A DNA stretch of 64,000 nucleotides from Balaenoptera acutorostrata (GCF_949987535.1 NC_080069.1:36073269-36137268), one strand, 5' to 3'. Positions 11,820-23,824 are shown, counted from the stretch's first letter. The notes: generated by a model from the sequence alone, not told the origin. A program made the numbers and translations.

Positions 11820-12030
11820 TGATACTATGTATGAAATAGGCAGCTGATAGGAACATACTGTATAGCACAGGGAACTTTACCTAATTCACTATGGTAATCT
11901 AAATGGAAGGGAAGTCCAAAAGGGAGGGGATATCTGTATGTGTATGGCTGATTCCTTTTGTTGTGCAGGGGAGGCTAACACAACAATGTAAAGCAACCAT
12001 ACTCCAATAAAAATTAATTTTAAAAAATGC
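11820..12030 (+). mobile_element. LINE-1 3' end, sense, 5'-truncated
   Basis: It carries 'tactgtatagcacagggaac' at about 11856 and ends in 'actccaataaaaatt' near 12018. The 5' part of L1 is absent, as in most L1 copies. Confidence 0.85.
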
Positions 12031-12149
12031 TAATATTGGCTACTGAATAGAATTTAAAATTTCTTAGTGTTCTTTTTTTAATCTTGGAATATATCCTCCT
12101 AGGGATGTACAGTCAAAAATGCTCTGTTTTAGAGTCATTTGAAGAAGTT

Positions 12150-12900
12150 CTTCAGTATGTGGTTATGCCATCAGCTTGACATACAGCTATGTTCACTATT
12201 TAAAAAAAGTTTATTTTTTTCAATTTTTAGAAATTTTTTCCTTTTTTAAATTTTGCTTTTTTAATTATGTAAATATTTGCATGGTTACAAGTCAAAATTA
12301 TTTTTAAAAAAAAGAACATTCATGGAAATTTTGCTTCCATCCTCATCCCTGCAATTCTTTTCCTCCCTCTTTAGACCATTAGTTTTCTTAGTTTTGGTTT
12401 ATCCTTTCATTTTTTCTTTTTGAAAATACAAGCAAATGAATTTAAATATAGTCACACTCCCTTCCCTTTCTTACACAAAATTTGCAAAGTATAAAAGTAT
12501 TTTGCATCTTGCTCTTTTTTTTTGCTCAATAATATATCTTGGAGATCATTCCATATTGGTATATAGAGATCTTCCTGCTCATTTTTACAGCTGCATAGTA
12601 CTCTACTGAATGAATGCAACAGGTTTTTTTTGTTTGTTTCCTATGATAGAGTTTTGGGTTGTCATAATCTTTTTGTTATCAAAGACAGTGCTGCAGGGAC
12701 TACCCTGGTGGTCCAGTGAGTAAGACAACATGCTCCCAATGCAGGGGGCCCAGGTTCAATTCCCACATGCATGCCACAACTAAGAGTTTGCATGTTGCAA
12801 CTAAGACCCAGCGCAGCCTAAATAAATAAATAATTAATTAATTTTTTTAAAAAAAAACAGTGCTGCAATGAATAACTTTGAAATGTGTGCCAATTTTAAA
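12150..12900 (-). mobile_element. Old LINE fragment, antisense, split by a SINE
   Basis: T-rich sequence with 'ttggagatcattccatattgg', 'cagctgcatagtactctac' and 'gtgctgcaatgaataac', as in antisense copies of ancient L1 3' regions. A short SINE at 12696-12856 cuts it. Confidence 0.5.
12696..12856 (+). mobile_element. CHR-type SINE (short form)
   Basis: The tRNA-like head 'gggactaccctggtggtcc' is followed by an 'aaataaataaataatt' tail. An 11-bp target duplication 'acagtgctgca' lies at 12685-12695 and 12857-12867. Confidence 0.93.
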
Positions 12901-13289
12901 AAATCAAAGTTAGTTGTATTAAATGCAATAATAAGCTTATAGGAGTGTTCCAGCACTGTGGTAATCATTCATTGATAGTAATTAGTAATAACCTACCTCC
13001 ACATTGGCTTCTTATTGAATATTGTTTTATTTGCCCAGATGTGAACCTCCCACCATCACTCAGATACACACTGTCTACTCAAGTGTTTACTATGGAGTTG
13101 CAGTCCTCTTATAAACTCCACATTCCTTGCCACAATGATAAGTCTATGCTTAGGTACTTAATCCAAATTGGGTCCATCAAAGAACCTCGATTGAATGGTC
13201 TGGGTTTAGTAATCTGACTCAAACTGTGCCATTCAGGGCTCTTCTCTGGCTTCTAAACGTGAGACCTAGGAAGGGTGTTTTATTCTGAT

Positions 13290-14160
13290 CACCAATTCCA
13301 GTGTGTGTGCTGCGGTGGAGCGGGGTGAGGGTTTCTCTCCACTCCTCCAAACAATGCTCCAGACATTAGCTGGGTATCCTAACAATTAAACTCCATTTTG
13401 ACATTATCTACTGGGAGATACTATCAGATTCCACAGGTCATGGGTTCAGTTCCACAAGAATGGCACCTCTTACTTCAGATGTCAATCACAAGTAGTAGGT
13501 CCCCAAGTTACCCACAACTTCTGTCCAGTTTAGCTAAAAGTCAAAGGTTCCCATGAGGGCCCTCAGGTTTTATTAACTTGCTAGAGCAGCTCACAGAACT
13601 CAGAGAAACATTTTACTTACTAGATCACAGTTTTATCATAAAAAGAATATAACTTAGGAACAGCCAGATGGATGACAGGGCAACATGTGGGGAAAGGACA
13701 TGGACCTACTATGCTCTCTCTCTGAGCATAGCACCCGCCCCAAACCTCTGCATGTTCACAAGCCTGGAAGCTCTCGGAACCTCTTATTATTGGGATTTTT
13801 ATGGAGGCTTCATCATGAAGGCATAATCAATCATTAACTCTATTTTTAGGCCTTCTCCCTCCTTAAGAGCATGGGAAGTGGGGCTGAAAATTCCAAGCTT
13901 CTAATCATGGCTTGGTCTTTCCTGTGACCAGCCCCTAACCAGGAGCTATCCAGAGCTGCCTCATTAGAATAAAAGATGCTCCTATCACCCAGGAAATTAC
14001 AAAGGTTTTAGGAGCACTGTCAGGAACCAGGGTCAAAGACCAAATATTAGAACAAAAATGCCTCAAGAGCTATTATCACTTAGGAAATTACAAGAGTTTC
14101 AGGAGCTCTGTGCCAGGAACTGGGGGCAGAACCAATATATATTTCCCATTACCTCACAAG
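13290..14160 (-). mobile_element. ERVL/MaLR-type LTR, antisense
   Basis: A long LTR-like unit on the minus strand contains 'gctagagcagctcacagaac' and 'aggcttcatcatgaaggc'. Near the right end are two diverged copies of a ~87-bp unit, each with 'aggaaattaca' and 'ggagc.ctgt.' (about 13988 and 14080). The layout fits an ERVL-type LTR; the exact family name is not certain. Confidence 0.6.
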
Positions 14161-15240
14161 GGGGAAGCTCAATTCATCCCCAGTGGAGTGTGTGAGACAT
14201 GATTCTGGGAGTAGCCATGTTCTCAGGCATTGTATAAGAGGACAAGTTGAGAAAAGGAAACCCACCCATAAAGAGATGCAAAACTAGAGAAGAAGGAAGA
14301 AGTTCCTGGTGGTGTTATCTTCTAAGACAAGCCATATCTATGCCTTTCTTATTTTGTTACATGCAACAATAAATTTCTCTTTTATTCTAAAAAATAAAAA
14401 GGAAATTAGGCAGTGAATTAAGGCATTACATGAAAAATAGAATTAGCCAACAAAAAAGCTCATACTAGAGTCAGAACCTACTTTGATTCTTAACTCTATT
14501 GTTTTCTCTCAGTTCAACTAGTTTTTCAAACAGAAGAGTTCACTGCACCTGGGACACAGTAGGTGCTCAATAAATGAGAGCTGTTTGAACAGATGAATGA
14601 GTAAACAATAGATGCTTCATTATTTTTTTTCAGTGATTATTTTCTCAACAATCTAAACAAGTAGATTATAATTCAATCTGAAATTAGAATATGTTTCCTA
14701 AATCCAAGAGTCCCTGAATTTCAAATTGGTTCTCACACAACTGATAAAACATTGTTTCATCATCTGTTTACTAAATTCATAAAGAAAGACTCCTGGACTG
14801 GCAAATTTTAAAGAAAGAGGGAAAATATTCTCTCTGATTGGTGTTCTTGTGTGGCTATAGAACATTTAAAATCTACCCATTGCAAATCAACAAGAATTTT
14901 ATCTGCATGTTATTAAACAACAGTAGATACCACAAATGTATTTTATGAAACCACTTTGCAAGTAGAGCAAACTTGTTCCATTCATCAAGGGATGCTTGCT
15001 CTTATTTACTAAAAACTCAAAAAGAGGCATTCTGTTTGCAAAGCCTTTTGCTACAATTCAGCAAAGATATTAATCATTAAGATAAGTTACACATCTTGAG
15101 ATCTTTCATCTTAAATACAAACCTACTGAATGAAGAGCCCAATGAAGAGCGATAACAAACTAATTACTTAAATGGAAAAAAATAATATAACAAACTAGTA
15201 ACTATATATAGGCAGTAACTAAGGGTGAAAAGATAACTCT
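14161..15240. other. Intergenic, no gene seen
   Basis: No coding signal. Around 14545-14600 the phrase 'cagtaggtgctcaataaatg' marks an ancient mammalian MIR-type SINE end. The rest is unassigned AT-rich sequence. Confidence 0.45.
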
Positions 15241-15419
15241 AAAGAATATCGTAGGGCTGAGGAAGAGTGCTCAAGGAAGGAACAAACTTGTCGGGGGCTC
15301 CCTCCGCATGGCTAGAATTCAGTTTCTTCTGAGATGTGGATTTAGCCCATTGGATGATGGAGAAATTTGCTGGGTTTCCTAAGCCAAAGCTGGTCCATAG
15401 TCCAGGCAAGCAGGAAATA

Positions 15420-15760
15420 CTCCTTCAGGCTGCAGGTGGGCAGAGACTACCAGATAGGCATGCAAAGGGAGCTGGGCATCAGGAGCCCACTGAGTGGTAT
15501 TAAGCCTGGCATGTGTGGTGTCCACATTGGGAGAACAATAGGAAACAACCCTCCAGGGTGCAAGTGGACTGAGGCTGGCAGTTGGGTGAGCAGAGGCAGT
15601 CAGGGCATCAGGAGCCCATCTATGAGCAGTGCAGTGTGAGGCCTGGGGTGCACAATGTTCACACTGTGTGGGCTGCAACAAGGTGGTCACTGGGCCTGGG
15701 CCGGGACTGCAAGCTCACCAAGGGATTACCCGCTCCTGGATGCCCAGTGAGACAGAGCAT
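15420..15760. repeat. Diverged ~128-bp tandem repeat, about 2.5 units
   Basis: The phrase 'gggcatcaggagccca' occurs at 15474-15489 and 15603-15618. 'caggctgcaggtgggcagag' at 15426 matches 'cagggtgcaagtggactgag' at 15554. A third, partial unit with 'gaggcctggggtgcac' follows. The block is GC-richer than its neighbours. It may be monomers of an old L1 5' UTR or part of an ERV. Confidence 0.6.
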
Positions 15761-15889
15761 CACTGAAGTCCCCACACGTGCACCCCCGGTAATTGTGAAT
15801 TTGGAGCAAGGTGAGGCAAACCGAAGCACATCAAAACAAGAAGAGAAGCCCTTTCTCCTGCAATGTCCCTCCAGCACCCCTGTTTTAAA

Positions 15890-16450
15890 ACGTTAGGTCT
15901 TATTATTATTCAGGTACGGTAAGGCCAAGTCAGGAGACAATTGCCATTGAAAAGATAGTTTGTTACTCACAGTTCCCAAGAGGACAGAGCAGGCCATGCC
16001 ATGTAGGGCCACACAGGGAAGCATCAGAGTCAGTCAGGAGGCAGAGGGAGTGAGGGGAAAACATGGGCAACAGCCTTTACTGTGGTTTTCAGGAGAAGGA
16101 ATGGGAGAGGTAGGGTAAACAGGCTTAGGATTGAGTAATTTTAGTGAGCTCCAGGGTGTAGGGCCTGCTCCTAGTTGTCTGATAACTGGCCCCGTTATAA
16201 TTAGTGCAAGGGAACAGTGGCCCATAGTGTGAGAGCCCAATAAAAGAGTGGTGGAGGGGTATGGGCTCTGGATTGTTCAGTGTGCATCTGAAAGCTGTGC
16301 TTGCAGGCAGGCCTTTGCTGTCTCTAGGAACTGGCTTCTAGGCAGTCCCTCCAGGGTCAGCAAGGCCCCCAAATGTCAAACCATCAGAAATACATGGTTA
16401 ATACAGCCCCCTACTGACAAAATGTGTTTACTGCAAAGGAGAAATTCTTC
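15890..16450 (-). mobile_element. LTR-like repeat, antisense
   Basis: 'gtttgttactcacagttccc' and 'ggccatgccatgtagggcc' resemble antisense mammalian LTRs, in which the reversed polyadenylation region faces left. No matching partner LTR is visible, so this is a probable solo LTR of unknown family. Confidence 0.4.
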
Positions 16451-16769
16451 ATTACCATAAAGTAAGTAATGAAGGGTGGATTTGCAGCTGAGATGCGTTC
16501 ATTACTAACCAGCACAACTATATAGAGATTGATCATCCTGTTTGAAGATTTTCAACCAGTTGAGTTCAGCTCTGATTATTTATTTTTTATTTCATTTAAT
16601 TTTGTCAGTGATAATATCATCTTTGGAAAATGGATCTCTCCTTGTTTTGTACCCTGTAATGGTCATTTTGGCTTTTTCCCCAGTGTCTCTTTTATTCAAA
16701 TAATCAATTTAAACTAATCATGGATATTTAAGTCTTTTGCCAGAGACTGGTCCAGGGAAGGGCAGGTCT

Positions 16770-17245
16770 AAGCTATGTTGACCTGAAACAAATAGACTTC
16801 CAGATTTTTCTCCAGAAAAGATGGGTTTATTCCGAATCAGCAGGGAATTGCAATTCTGGGTCTGCAACCATGGTGAGCTACATGCAAGTTCACCCATCGC
16901 AAGGGATGACGAACACTTTTATAGAGGGAAAAGGAAGTTGGGAGGGCTATAAGAAGCAAAGAGTCCATGGCTTTTCGTTGGCTGAGTCCTTGCCAGGAAA
17001 GGAGTCTTTCTTACAAATGTTGGGCTTGGCTATCGCTGCAGAGCATGAGAGCGCCCCCTCTTGGTTTCCCAACTCTATTTAACTCAGGTTGCTGTTTAAT
17101 CATTTTTTATAGCAAATTTAGGTAAGCTAAACCAAAAGGAGAAGGTTGCTAGGGCTTCTGGGGATGAACATGTTCTATGTCTCTTCATCGCACCTGAACT
17201 AGAAAATGCAGCTCTGTTGCAACTGGGATCCATCTTGTGACCAGC
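16770..17245 (-). mobile_element. LTR-like repeat, antisense
   Basis: The reversed polyadenylation signal 'gggtttatt' near 16823 is followed by GC-richer LTR-like sequence up to about 17240. There are no clear target duplications. The plus-strand frame 16870-17082 inside it is not a gene. Confidence 0.4.
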
Positions 17246-17869
17246 CTAAGGGCAATGCCAATACAAAGGAGGATAGAACCAAGAGAACAGCTGAGGAAGG
17301 AAGCCCTGATTTTACCACACCTAGAAACTGACTTGTCCCTGAATTTCCTGTTATGGTAGATAATAAATATCCTTATGACGCAAAACTGTTTGAGCCAAGG
17401 TTTCCTGTCACTTGAAAAGAAAAATATCGTAACTGATACAAGTTCTCATTATACTTTATTCATACTTCTGCTATATTATTTATTGCCCTTCATCACAACT
17501 ATTTATTCTGAGTTTATCTTCCCAACTAGACTCCTGTCTCCTTCCCTTGAGCTTGTCTTAATTATCTTAATCTTTCTAGTTTCTAACAATGCCTGACACA
17601 GGGAAGTTACTAAGTAAATATTTGTTGACTCCGTGACTGGTTCTGCCTGTTGCATCCTGATTTCAAGGATTTGGGGTGTTTATATGAAACATAGTTTGTA
17701 TTCGTAAGCTTAAAGTGTAAAGGAAACTACAATACATTGCAATTAATACTCCAAAAAACAAACACATTTGAGAGTAACCAAATGAAACATCCATACCAGA
17801 ATAAGCCAAATTCTGTGGTGATCATTTGTGGCTTTACTCATGCTTTCTTCCTGTCACTTGGACTCTAGA

Positions 17870-18340
17870 ACATCTTTTTAAACTTTACTTTTGGAACTAA
17901 TTTTAGATATACAGATGAATCGCAAAATAGTACAGAGCTCCTATTTACCCTTTACTCACTTTCCTCTAATATTAACATCTTATATAGCTATAATACATTT
18001 GTTAAAACCAAAAAATTAACACTGGTACAACACAACTCACTAAAGTTCAGACTTTATCCAGAGTTCCCCAGTTTTTCCACTAATGTCCTCTTTCTGTTTC
18101 AGGATCCAATTCAGGATACCACACTGCATTTAGTTATCATGACTCCTTATCTCCCATCTGTGATGGTTTCTTGGTCTTTTATGACATTTAACACTTTTGA
18201 AGAGTATTGGTCAGGTATTTTGTAAAATGTCCCTCAAATTTTGTTTATCTAGAGCTTTTTCCATTTTTTTCTTTCTTCTTTTCTGATGTCTGAAGCTTTC
18301 TAGAAATTCTTTTGTAGTAATAATAATGCCTTATTTTAGG
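17870..18340 (-). mobile_element. Old LINE-1-class fragment, antisense
   Basis: The run 'cagagctcctatttaccc', 'tccactaatgtcctctttctgt', 'caggatccaattcaggatacc' and 'gaagagtattggtcaggtatttt' is the common antisense reading of an ancient L1-class repeat. Confidence 0.65.
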
Positions 18341-18719
18341 ATATTTTATGCTTTACAGACCAACGTCACTACATTCCTTTGGTGATTCTCATCTCCACCT
18401 GGAGAAGTGACTCAGAAAGAACATTTCTCCCCATATATGGGAAAGCACTCATGGAAAGATGCTGTAAGGAGGAAGCTGAAAGCACCAAAGCACCTGCAGG
18501 AATGAAGCCTGTGAGACAGGCTGGGACTTGGGACCTGGGACCCTTTGCTGCAGTGCTTATGATCTCGGGTGGCCTCAGCCTGCAGCGGCTTGAAGCAGGA
18601 TTTCAGTTCCCAGCCACAGATTGAAGTCAGGCTGCAGCAGTGAGAGCACTGAATCCTAGCCACTAGACAGACCACCAGGGAAGAGGGGCCAGTGACAAGG
18701 CCCTGGCCTGTCAGCTGTG

Positions 18720-19251
18720 TAGAAATGAATTTCCACATAGAGTCGGAAAGTAGTGAAACAAGTGTTATTAGGAAGAAAAAGAGTACATATGTGTGGATAG
18801 ACACACGGGCGGGCTCAGAGAGAGAGTCACGCCCTCACAGTAGTTTGAATCACTTTTATGGGGCATTTCTTCCGGGTTTCCTTTGGCCAATCATCTTGCT
18901 TTGCCTGGTTCTGAGTCCGTATATGGTATATCTCAGGGTCCTCCCATGCGCACATCTCATAGCCAAGATGGATTCTAGTGAAGAGGCCTATGGGTAGGTT
19001 GGTATCACTTACTGTGGGGTGGTACCCCCTCCCTTTTGACCTCCGAGGAGCCTCTCTATGCATGTGTAGTCAGGGAGGTCTCCTTGACTTCGAGAATGAG
19101 GAATATGTGGTCTTTCATCTCTTATCTGGGCAGGGCTCAGCTCTCCTCTAGCTCCTCAACTTGGAGTATCTGTCCACAGAGGACAAACTCTGGCTCCTCA
19201 GCCTGGGGCCCATCTATCTCCTGCCTCACTTACACCTGGACAAACATCTAG
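18720..19251 (-). mobile_element. Solo LTR, antisense, same family as 54887-55482
   Basis: Read on the minus strand, 19251 downward gives 'gaggcaggagatagatggg', the start of the element at 54890. Further on, 'ggcctatgggtaggtt' (18985) matches the complement of 55117-55135. The two share an antisense frame beginning 'EPLYAC/EPFCAC..VSLTSRMRNMW', which is why similar short translations appear in both places. Confidence 0.7.
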
Positions 19252-19254
19252 TCT

Positions 19255-19668
19255 AGTCCGAGCAACAGAATACAAAGAAACTATAAGGGACTAAAAATAA
19301 CTGTGTGCATGCCCAGTTGGGGCAAAGTATGAACAAGATGCAAAAAATCCAAAAACCCAGCTGCCACTTCTGAGGTGTCAGGAGCAAAAGCAGGGTACTG
19401 TGCATGATCCCTGCACACAGCACGACCAAGGGGGTGGGCAGATCACCCACGCCACTCCTTCTGCCCAACACACGGGTCCGCCCCTACCCGCACCCCATTT
19501 AAGGGATCAGCTTGCCCCAGCTCAGGGAGCAAGCAAGGGAACCTATTACTTGTTTTCATTCCCTCGTGCTGCAGCACCAGTCCCAATAAAGCCTTGTCTG
19601 AATTTCTTGTCTGGCCTCTTATCAATTTCTATTGCTTGAAGAGTCCAAGAACCCAGGTTGGTAACACC
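19255..19668 (+). mobile_element. LTR, sense orientation, with TATA-like and polyA signals
   Basis: The block has a TATA-like 'ccccatttaaggg' near 19494, an AATAAA at 19586 ('cccaataaagccttg') and a U5-like pyrimidine/GT-rich end 'cttgtctggcctcttatc'. Its left edge touches the antisense LTR at 18720-19251. No retroviral coding sequence follows. Confidence 0.6.
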
Positions 19669-20299
19669 TGGACATGAGGTCAGTGAACTGGACCAGGCCT
19701 GAAGGGAGCTGGGCTTGAACTTGTGAGTTACCCTGAGGGTCAGATTCCTTACCTCCATGGGCATAAGTGGTTTATAAAATCTCTTCCAGTCCTAAAATCC
19801 TCTATTATCTGTGTATTTCATTTCTCCTGCTAATATTGCACTCTACTGACACTAATCATTAACAGCTAATAATAAAACCCAAAAGTTGCCTTTCAGAGAT
19901 AGCATTCTACTGTACTTTCTTCTTTCTCATGAGCAAATAGTTAGACAAAGGGAGCAAAGTGAAACCTTGCTCTCTGGGCAAGGCTCTCTTCAAAAGGCTG
20001 ATAGGGTATATTGGCAACAACTTATCCCTTCAGCCTAAGTTACTTCTCAATGAATTAACCTCTTGGGGGACACATTCCTTGTTTCAGAAAAACCAAGGTT
20101 CATTAGTGACAGCAGCAGACATGAATTCACCAGGAATGTACTATTTTCAGACTGAAGTACAGCTGCAGAACTCAGCCAGGTGTGTGGGTGATAATGGCAT
20201 ACCAGAAACACAGTAGAGGAGAACAAAATGAAAAATGAAAGGCTAGGGAGTGGGGAGGAAGGTAGAGGGAGAAGTACAAGAGGATAAGGACAAGCAAAA

Positions 20300-20418
20300 A
20301 GAAGTTCATCCATTTATGAGTATTTATTGGGTACTCTCTATGTTCCAAGCTCTGTGATAGATTCTGGAGATATGCAGAACAAAATGGACATGGACTTGTT
20401 TTCGGGGAGTTTATACTC
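20300..20418. repeat. Ancient mammalian repeat fragment
   Basis: 'gagtatttattgggtactctctatgttccaa' and 'ggggagtttatactc' follow an old interspersed repeat also echoed at 21215-21330. An L1 insertion at 20430 truncates it. Confidence 0.4.
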
Positions 20419-20429
20419 AAGAAATGGAC

Positions 20430-20696
20430 GAGAAGGGTAAGGGAGGGATAAATTAGGAGTTTGGGATTAGCAGATACAAACTACTACATATAAAATAAAT
20501 AAACAACAAGGTCCTACTGTATAGCACAGGAAACTATATTCAATATCCTGTAATAAACCATAATGGAAAAGAATATGAAAAAATATATATACATATATAT
20601 GTATATATATATACATGTATAACTGTATAACTGAAACACTTTGCTGTATACCAGAAACTAACACAACATTGTAAATCAACTATACTTCAATAAAAA
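20430..20696 (+). mobile_element. LINE-1, 5'-truncated to 267 bp
   Basis: The L1 3' end has 'gtcctactgtatagcacag', an internal (TA)n stretch and a final 'cttcaataaaaaa'. The perfect 11-bp target duplication 'aagaaatggac' lies at 20419-20429 and 20697-20707. It is a recent, clean insertion. Confidence 0.95.
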
Positions 20697-21214
20697 AAGA
20701 AATGGACAAAAAACAAATAATTATTTAATCATAAATGTAACAAATGCTTTTTTAAAAAAAGTGTGCAGTGTACCAAATAACCAGAAGTTAGGAGGTCAGG
20801 AAAATTTTAGAAGTTGGAATATTTGATGGTCTAGAATATATGATGTACCAAGTAACATATTCCCAGGTTCAACCAGGAAGTTTTGGGGAGCTTTGACCAG
20901 CTATTGGTCACAGTGTGAAGACAGTGTGGTTAGAGTCAGTGGTTAGCATCTAAACCAAGGAAACCTGGGCATCTACTGTCAGGTGAGGCTCACCACTGGA
21001 ATAATCTGAATGAAATAGAGCTGGCTGGGTGTTAGGTTGATGGGTTTCTGTGGACTGGCAAGCCTGCAGTTGCATATGTCCTCTGAGCTCTGCCCTGCTT
21101 GTTTCAGACAGTGGGAAACACCATTTCTGTAAGGCACTATGACTACCTTGCTCCCATTCATACTCGATCCACGCCGGATGGTGAAAGCTCTCTTAGCACC
21201 ACCCTATCTTGCAC

Positions 21215-21340
21215 ATTCCATGCATTCACCAATCAGACAATATTCATGGAGGCCTACAATGTGCCAGGCCTTGTGCCAGTCTGTGAAGATATTGCAGTGC
21301 TGCAGGAGGCAAGGAGCTTACTGTCTGATTCAAAGCTTTC
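21215..21340. repeat. Ancient mammalian repeat fragment
   Basis: 'ctacaatgtgccaggccttgtgcc' and 'caaggagcttactgtctg' match the general pattern of an ancient mammal-wide interspersed repeat. The overlapping plus-strand frames are not genes. Confidence 0.4.
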
Positions 21341-21655
21341 CAAACTTTCTTGGTTCACAGTAGTTTATTTCTTGGTGTCAGTAGTTTATTCACAGCACCC
21401 TTAGGCCAAAAGAAATTCCTATCAGTTTCTTTTATTTGGAAGTTAGATCCAAACAACTTAGTAGGTATTTATGTCTGAACAACTTAGTAGCTATTTGAAG
21501 ATACAACTATAAATTAAAAGAAAAAGTAATATTTTTATTTCATCCCAGAGTGTGCCTGCCTGTTGGACACTGCACAACTTCTCCAATCTTGGAATCAGAC
21601 TGGACATCCCCAACCTCATTCCCTAAACACAGTGATTTTTGTGCGGTTCTAGTTT

Positions 21656-22368
21656 ATTTCTTTTAATTTTAAAAAATTTTTATTTATTTAGTTTTGGCTG
21701 CATTGGGTCTTCGTTGCTGTGCGGGCTTTCTCTAGTTGTGGCGAGCGGGGGCTACTCTTCATTGTGGTGCTTGGGCTTCTCATTGCGGTGGTTTCCCTTG
21801 TAGAGCACGGGCTCTAGGCACGCGGGCTTCAGTAGTTGTGGCACGTGGGCTTCAGGAATTGTGGCTCACGGGCTGTGGAGTGCAGGCTCAGTAGTTGTGG
21901 CACACGGGCTTAGTTGCTCCGCGGCATGTGGGATCTTCCTGGAGCAGGGATCGAACCTGTGTCCCCTGCATTGGCAGGCAGATTCTTTTTTTTTTTTTTT
22001 TTTTAAAGGTTAGACTTTATTTTATTGCCTAGATTCTTTTTTTTTTTTTTTTAATTTATTTTTGGCTGTGTTGGGTCTTGTTCTGTGCGAGGGCTTTCTC
22101 TAGTTGCGGCAAGTGGGGGCCACTCTTCATTGCGGTGCGCGGGCCTCTTACTATTGCGGCCTCTCTTGTTGCAGAGCACAGGCTCCAGACGTGCAGGCTC
22201 AGTAGTTGTGGCTCACGGGCCCAGTTGCTCCGCGGCATGTGGGATCCTCCCAGACCCCACATGGGCTCGAACCCGTGTCCTCTGCATTAGCAGGCAGACT
22301 CTCAACCACTGCGCCACCAGGGAAGCCCCGGCAGGCAGATTCTTATCCACTGTACCACCAGGGAAGCC
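21656..22368 (-). mobile_element. CHR-type SINE, split by a second SINE
   Basis: The outer element covers 21656-21987 and 22345-22368, antisense. Its imperfect target duplication is 'tgtgcggttctagttt' (21640) and 'tgtgcagttccagctt' (22369); two of the three differences are CpG/transition changes, which suggests age. Confidence 0.9.
21988..22329 (-). mobile_element. CHR-type SINE nested in another SINE
   Basis: This antisense copy is flanked by a perfect 15-bp duplication of its host SINE, 'ggcaggcagattctt', at 21973-21987 and 22330-22344. Its T-tail contains an odd ~35-bp interruption (22006-22034, 'aaaggttagactttatttta') before a second T-run. The head carries the same diagnostic changes as the copies at 48957 and 53425. 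Confidence 0.93.
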
Positions 22369-22379
22369 TGTGCAGTTCC

Positions 22380-23285
22380 AGCTTTTTATCACAACTGTTA
22401 GAAACCCAGCTTGGCAAAGATATGACATTATTCAAAGAAATATAGTGGAAAAGAAATGTAGTCTAATGTGAAATCATGAACTATCTCCACTCACAAGCAG
22501 GATGTCAGGAGGATAACCCCTGCTTCCCTCAAGTATTTAAAATATCCTGCTGTGCCCCTGAGAGTGCATCTGTGGCACCCCAGCACTGGTGGAACATGAC
22601 TTAGAAACAGGTCTATGATTAGAAATGTCCAAACCCACAGCAGAGTTTCTCAAACTGGGAGCACTTAAATGTGTGTTCAATAATGTATGTCTTCACACAA
22701 CTGAAAGCCAGAGGATTCAGGATCAGTCTCTCCTGCACTTTGTGGCAGAGTGAAATTGGTCACTTTTACCTCACCAGCACTCTGCCCTTGATAAGTGTGA
22801 TCCTGAAGGGGTTCCACTAGACAAATACCATAAATAGAGGATTGTATTTTCTGAACCACAAATCCAGAAACAAGGGTGGGTGAACTTATAAAGACAAAGA
22901 ACCTGAATGTTGTCTGGTTCTGCCCTGGAAGACTTGGACACATGGTCACCATCTATGAGAAACCCCAGTGCAAAACCAACCTCCAAGTCCAGGAACAGCT
23001 GACTCTCACAGAGTCTGCAGAAATTCCTAAATTCCTCTATGCCTGCTTGCCTGCAGCCTGCCCCAAGAGAAATTAAGGTAGAACAGAGCCATTTGGCTCC
23101 ATCTTCCTCATCCCTCTCAATCCATCATTTACACACACACACACACACACAGTTATATCACTTGAGGGGCCTGGTAAATAGCTTTAGCAAAAAAAGTCTG
23201 AAGAAAGGACATGGACTCCTGAAACACCCTAGCACATTTATAAATAGATTTATTATACCTGCTCTTAAAAAATATAACTGAGGGA
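22380..23285. other. Intergenic, no gene seen; short (AC)n at 23131-23151
   Basis: Short frames on both strands (e.g. 22677-22952 minus) lack splice sites, homology I can recognise or start context. A 21-bp AC microsatellite is the only structured feature. Confidence 0.5.
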
Positions 23286-23490
23286 ATTTTCTCAAGTGAT
23301 AGCAATGGTCCATATTTTTATAGGATTGTGGATAACGGGTGGATAATCAGGCAAAACTCACCTAACTGTGGACAGATGCACAGATTCTGATGGAGTAAAA
23401 TAGAATCTAGGTGGTGGATATAGGAGTGTTCCCTGTAAAATTCTTTCAACTTTTTGGGCATGTTTTAAAATTTCCATGATAAAATTTTAG
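23286..23490 (+). mobile_element. Old LINE-1 3' UTR fragment
   Basis: 'ggtggtggatataggagtg' and 'attctttcaactttttgggcatgttt' are typical of an ancient L1 3' UTR. It is followed by A-rich degenerate sequence to about 23610. Confidence 0.55.
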
Positions 23491-23784
23491 CAAATTTTTA
23501 AATTTAAAAATTTAATTAAAAAATAAAATTTAACTCCACTTAAGATTTGTACATTACACTGTATGTTAATGATACCTGCAAAAAACAAAAAAACAAAAAG
23601 AAGCAAGAGAACTGAGGCGGGAGTGGGTTAAAAACAGACTAGAAGGAAAAACAAATCTATCGGATCATAAATATGGATGTGCTTGGTAACTGGTTCTCTT
23701 GAACAGATAAGAACTAACTTCGACCCAGGCGGCTACGGAGAGCAGGGGTTGCTTTCTTCCTAATTAACTCCTTTCTCGGCTTGG

Positions 23785-23813
23785 ATCTCTCTGTCTCTCT
23801 CTCTGTCTCTCCC
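23785..23813 (+). repeat. CT-rich simple repeat upstream of PRXL2C
   Basis: A 29-bp polypyrimidine tract, 'tctctctgtctctctctc...', sits at the left edge of the PRXL2C CpG island. Such tracts are often nuclease-sensitive in promoters; here it may simply be a microsatellite. Confidence 0.7.
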
Positions 23814-23824
23814 TACCATGAGTG

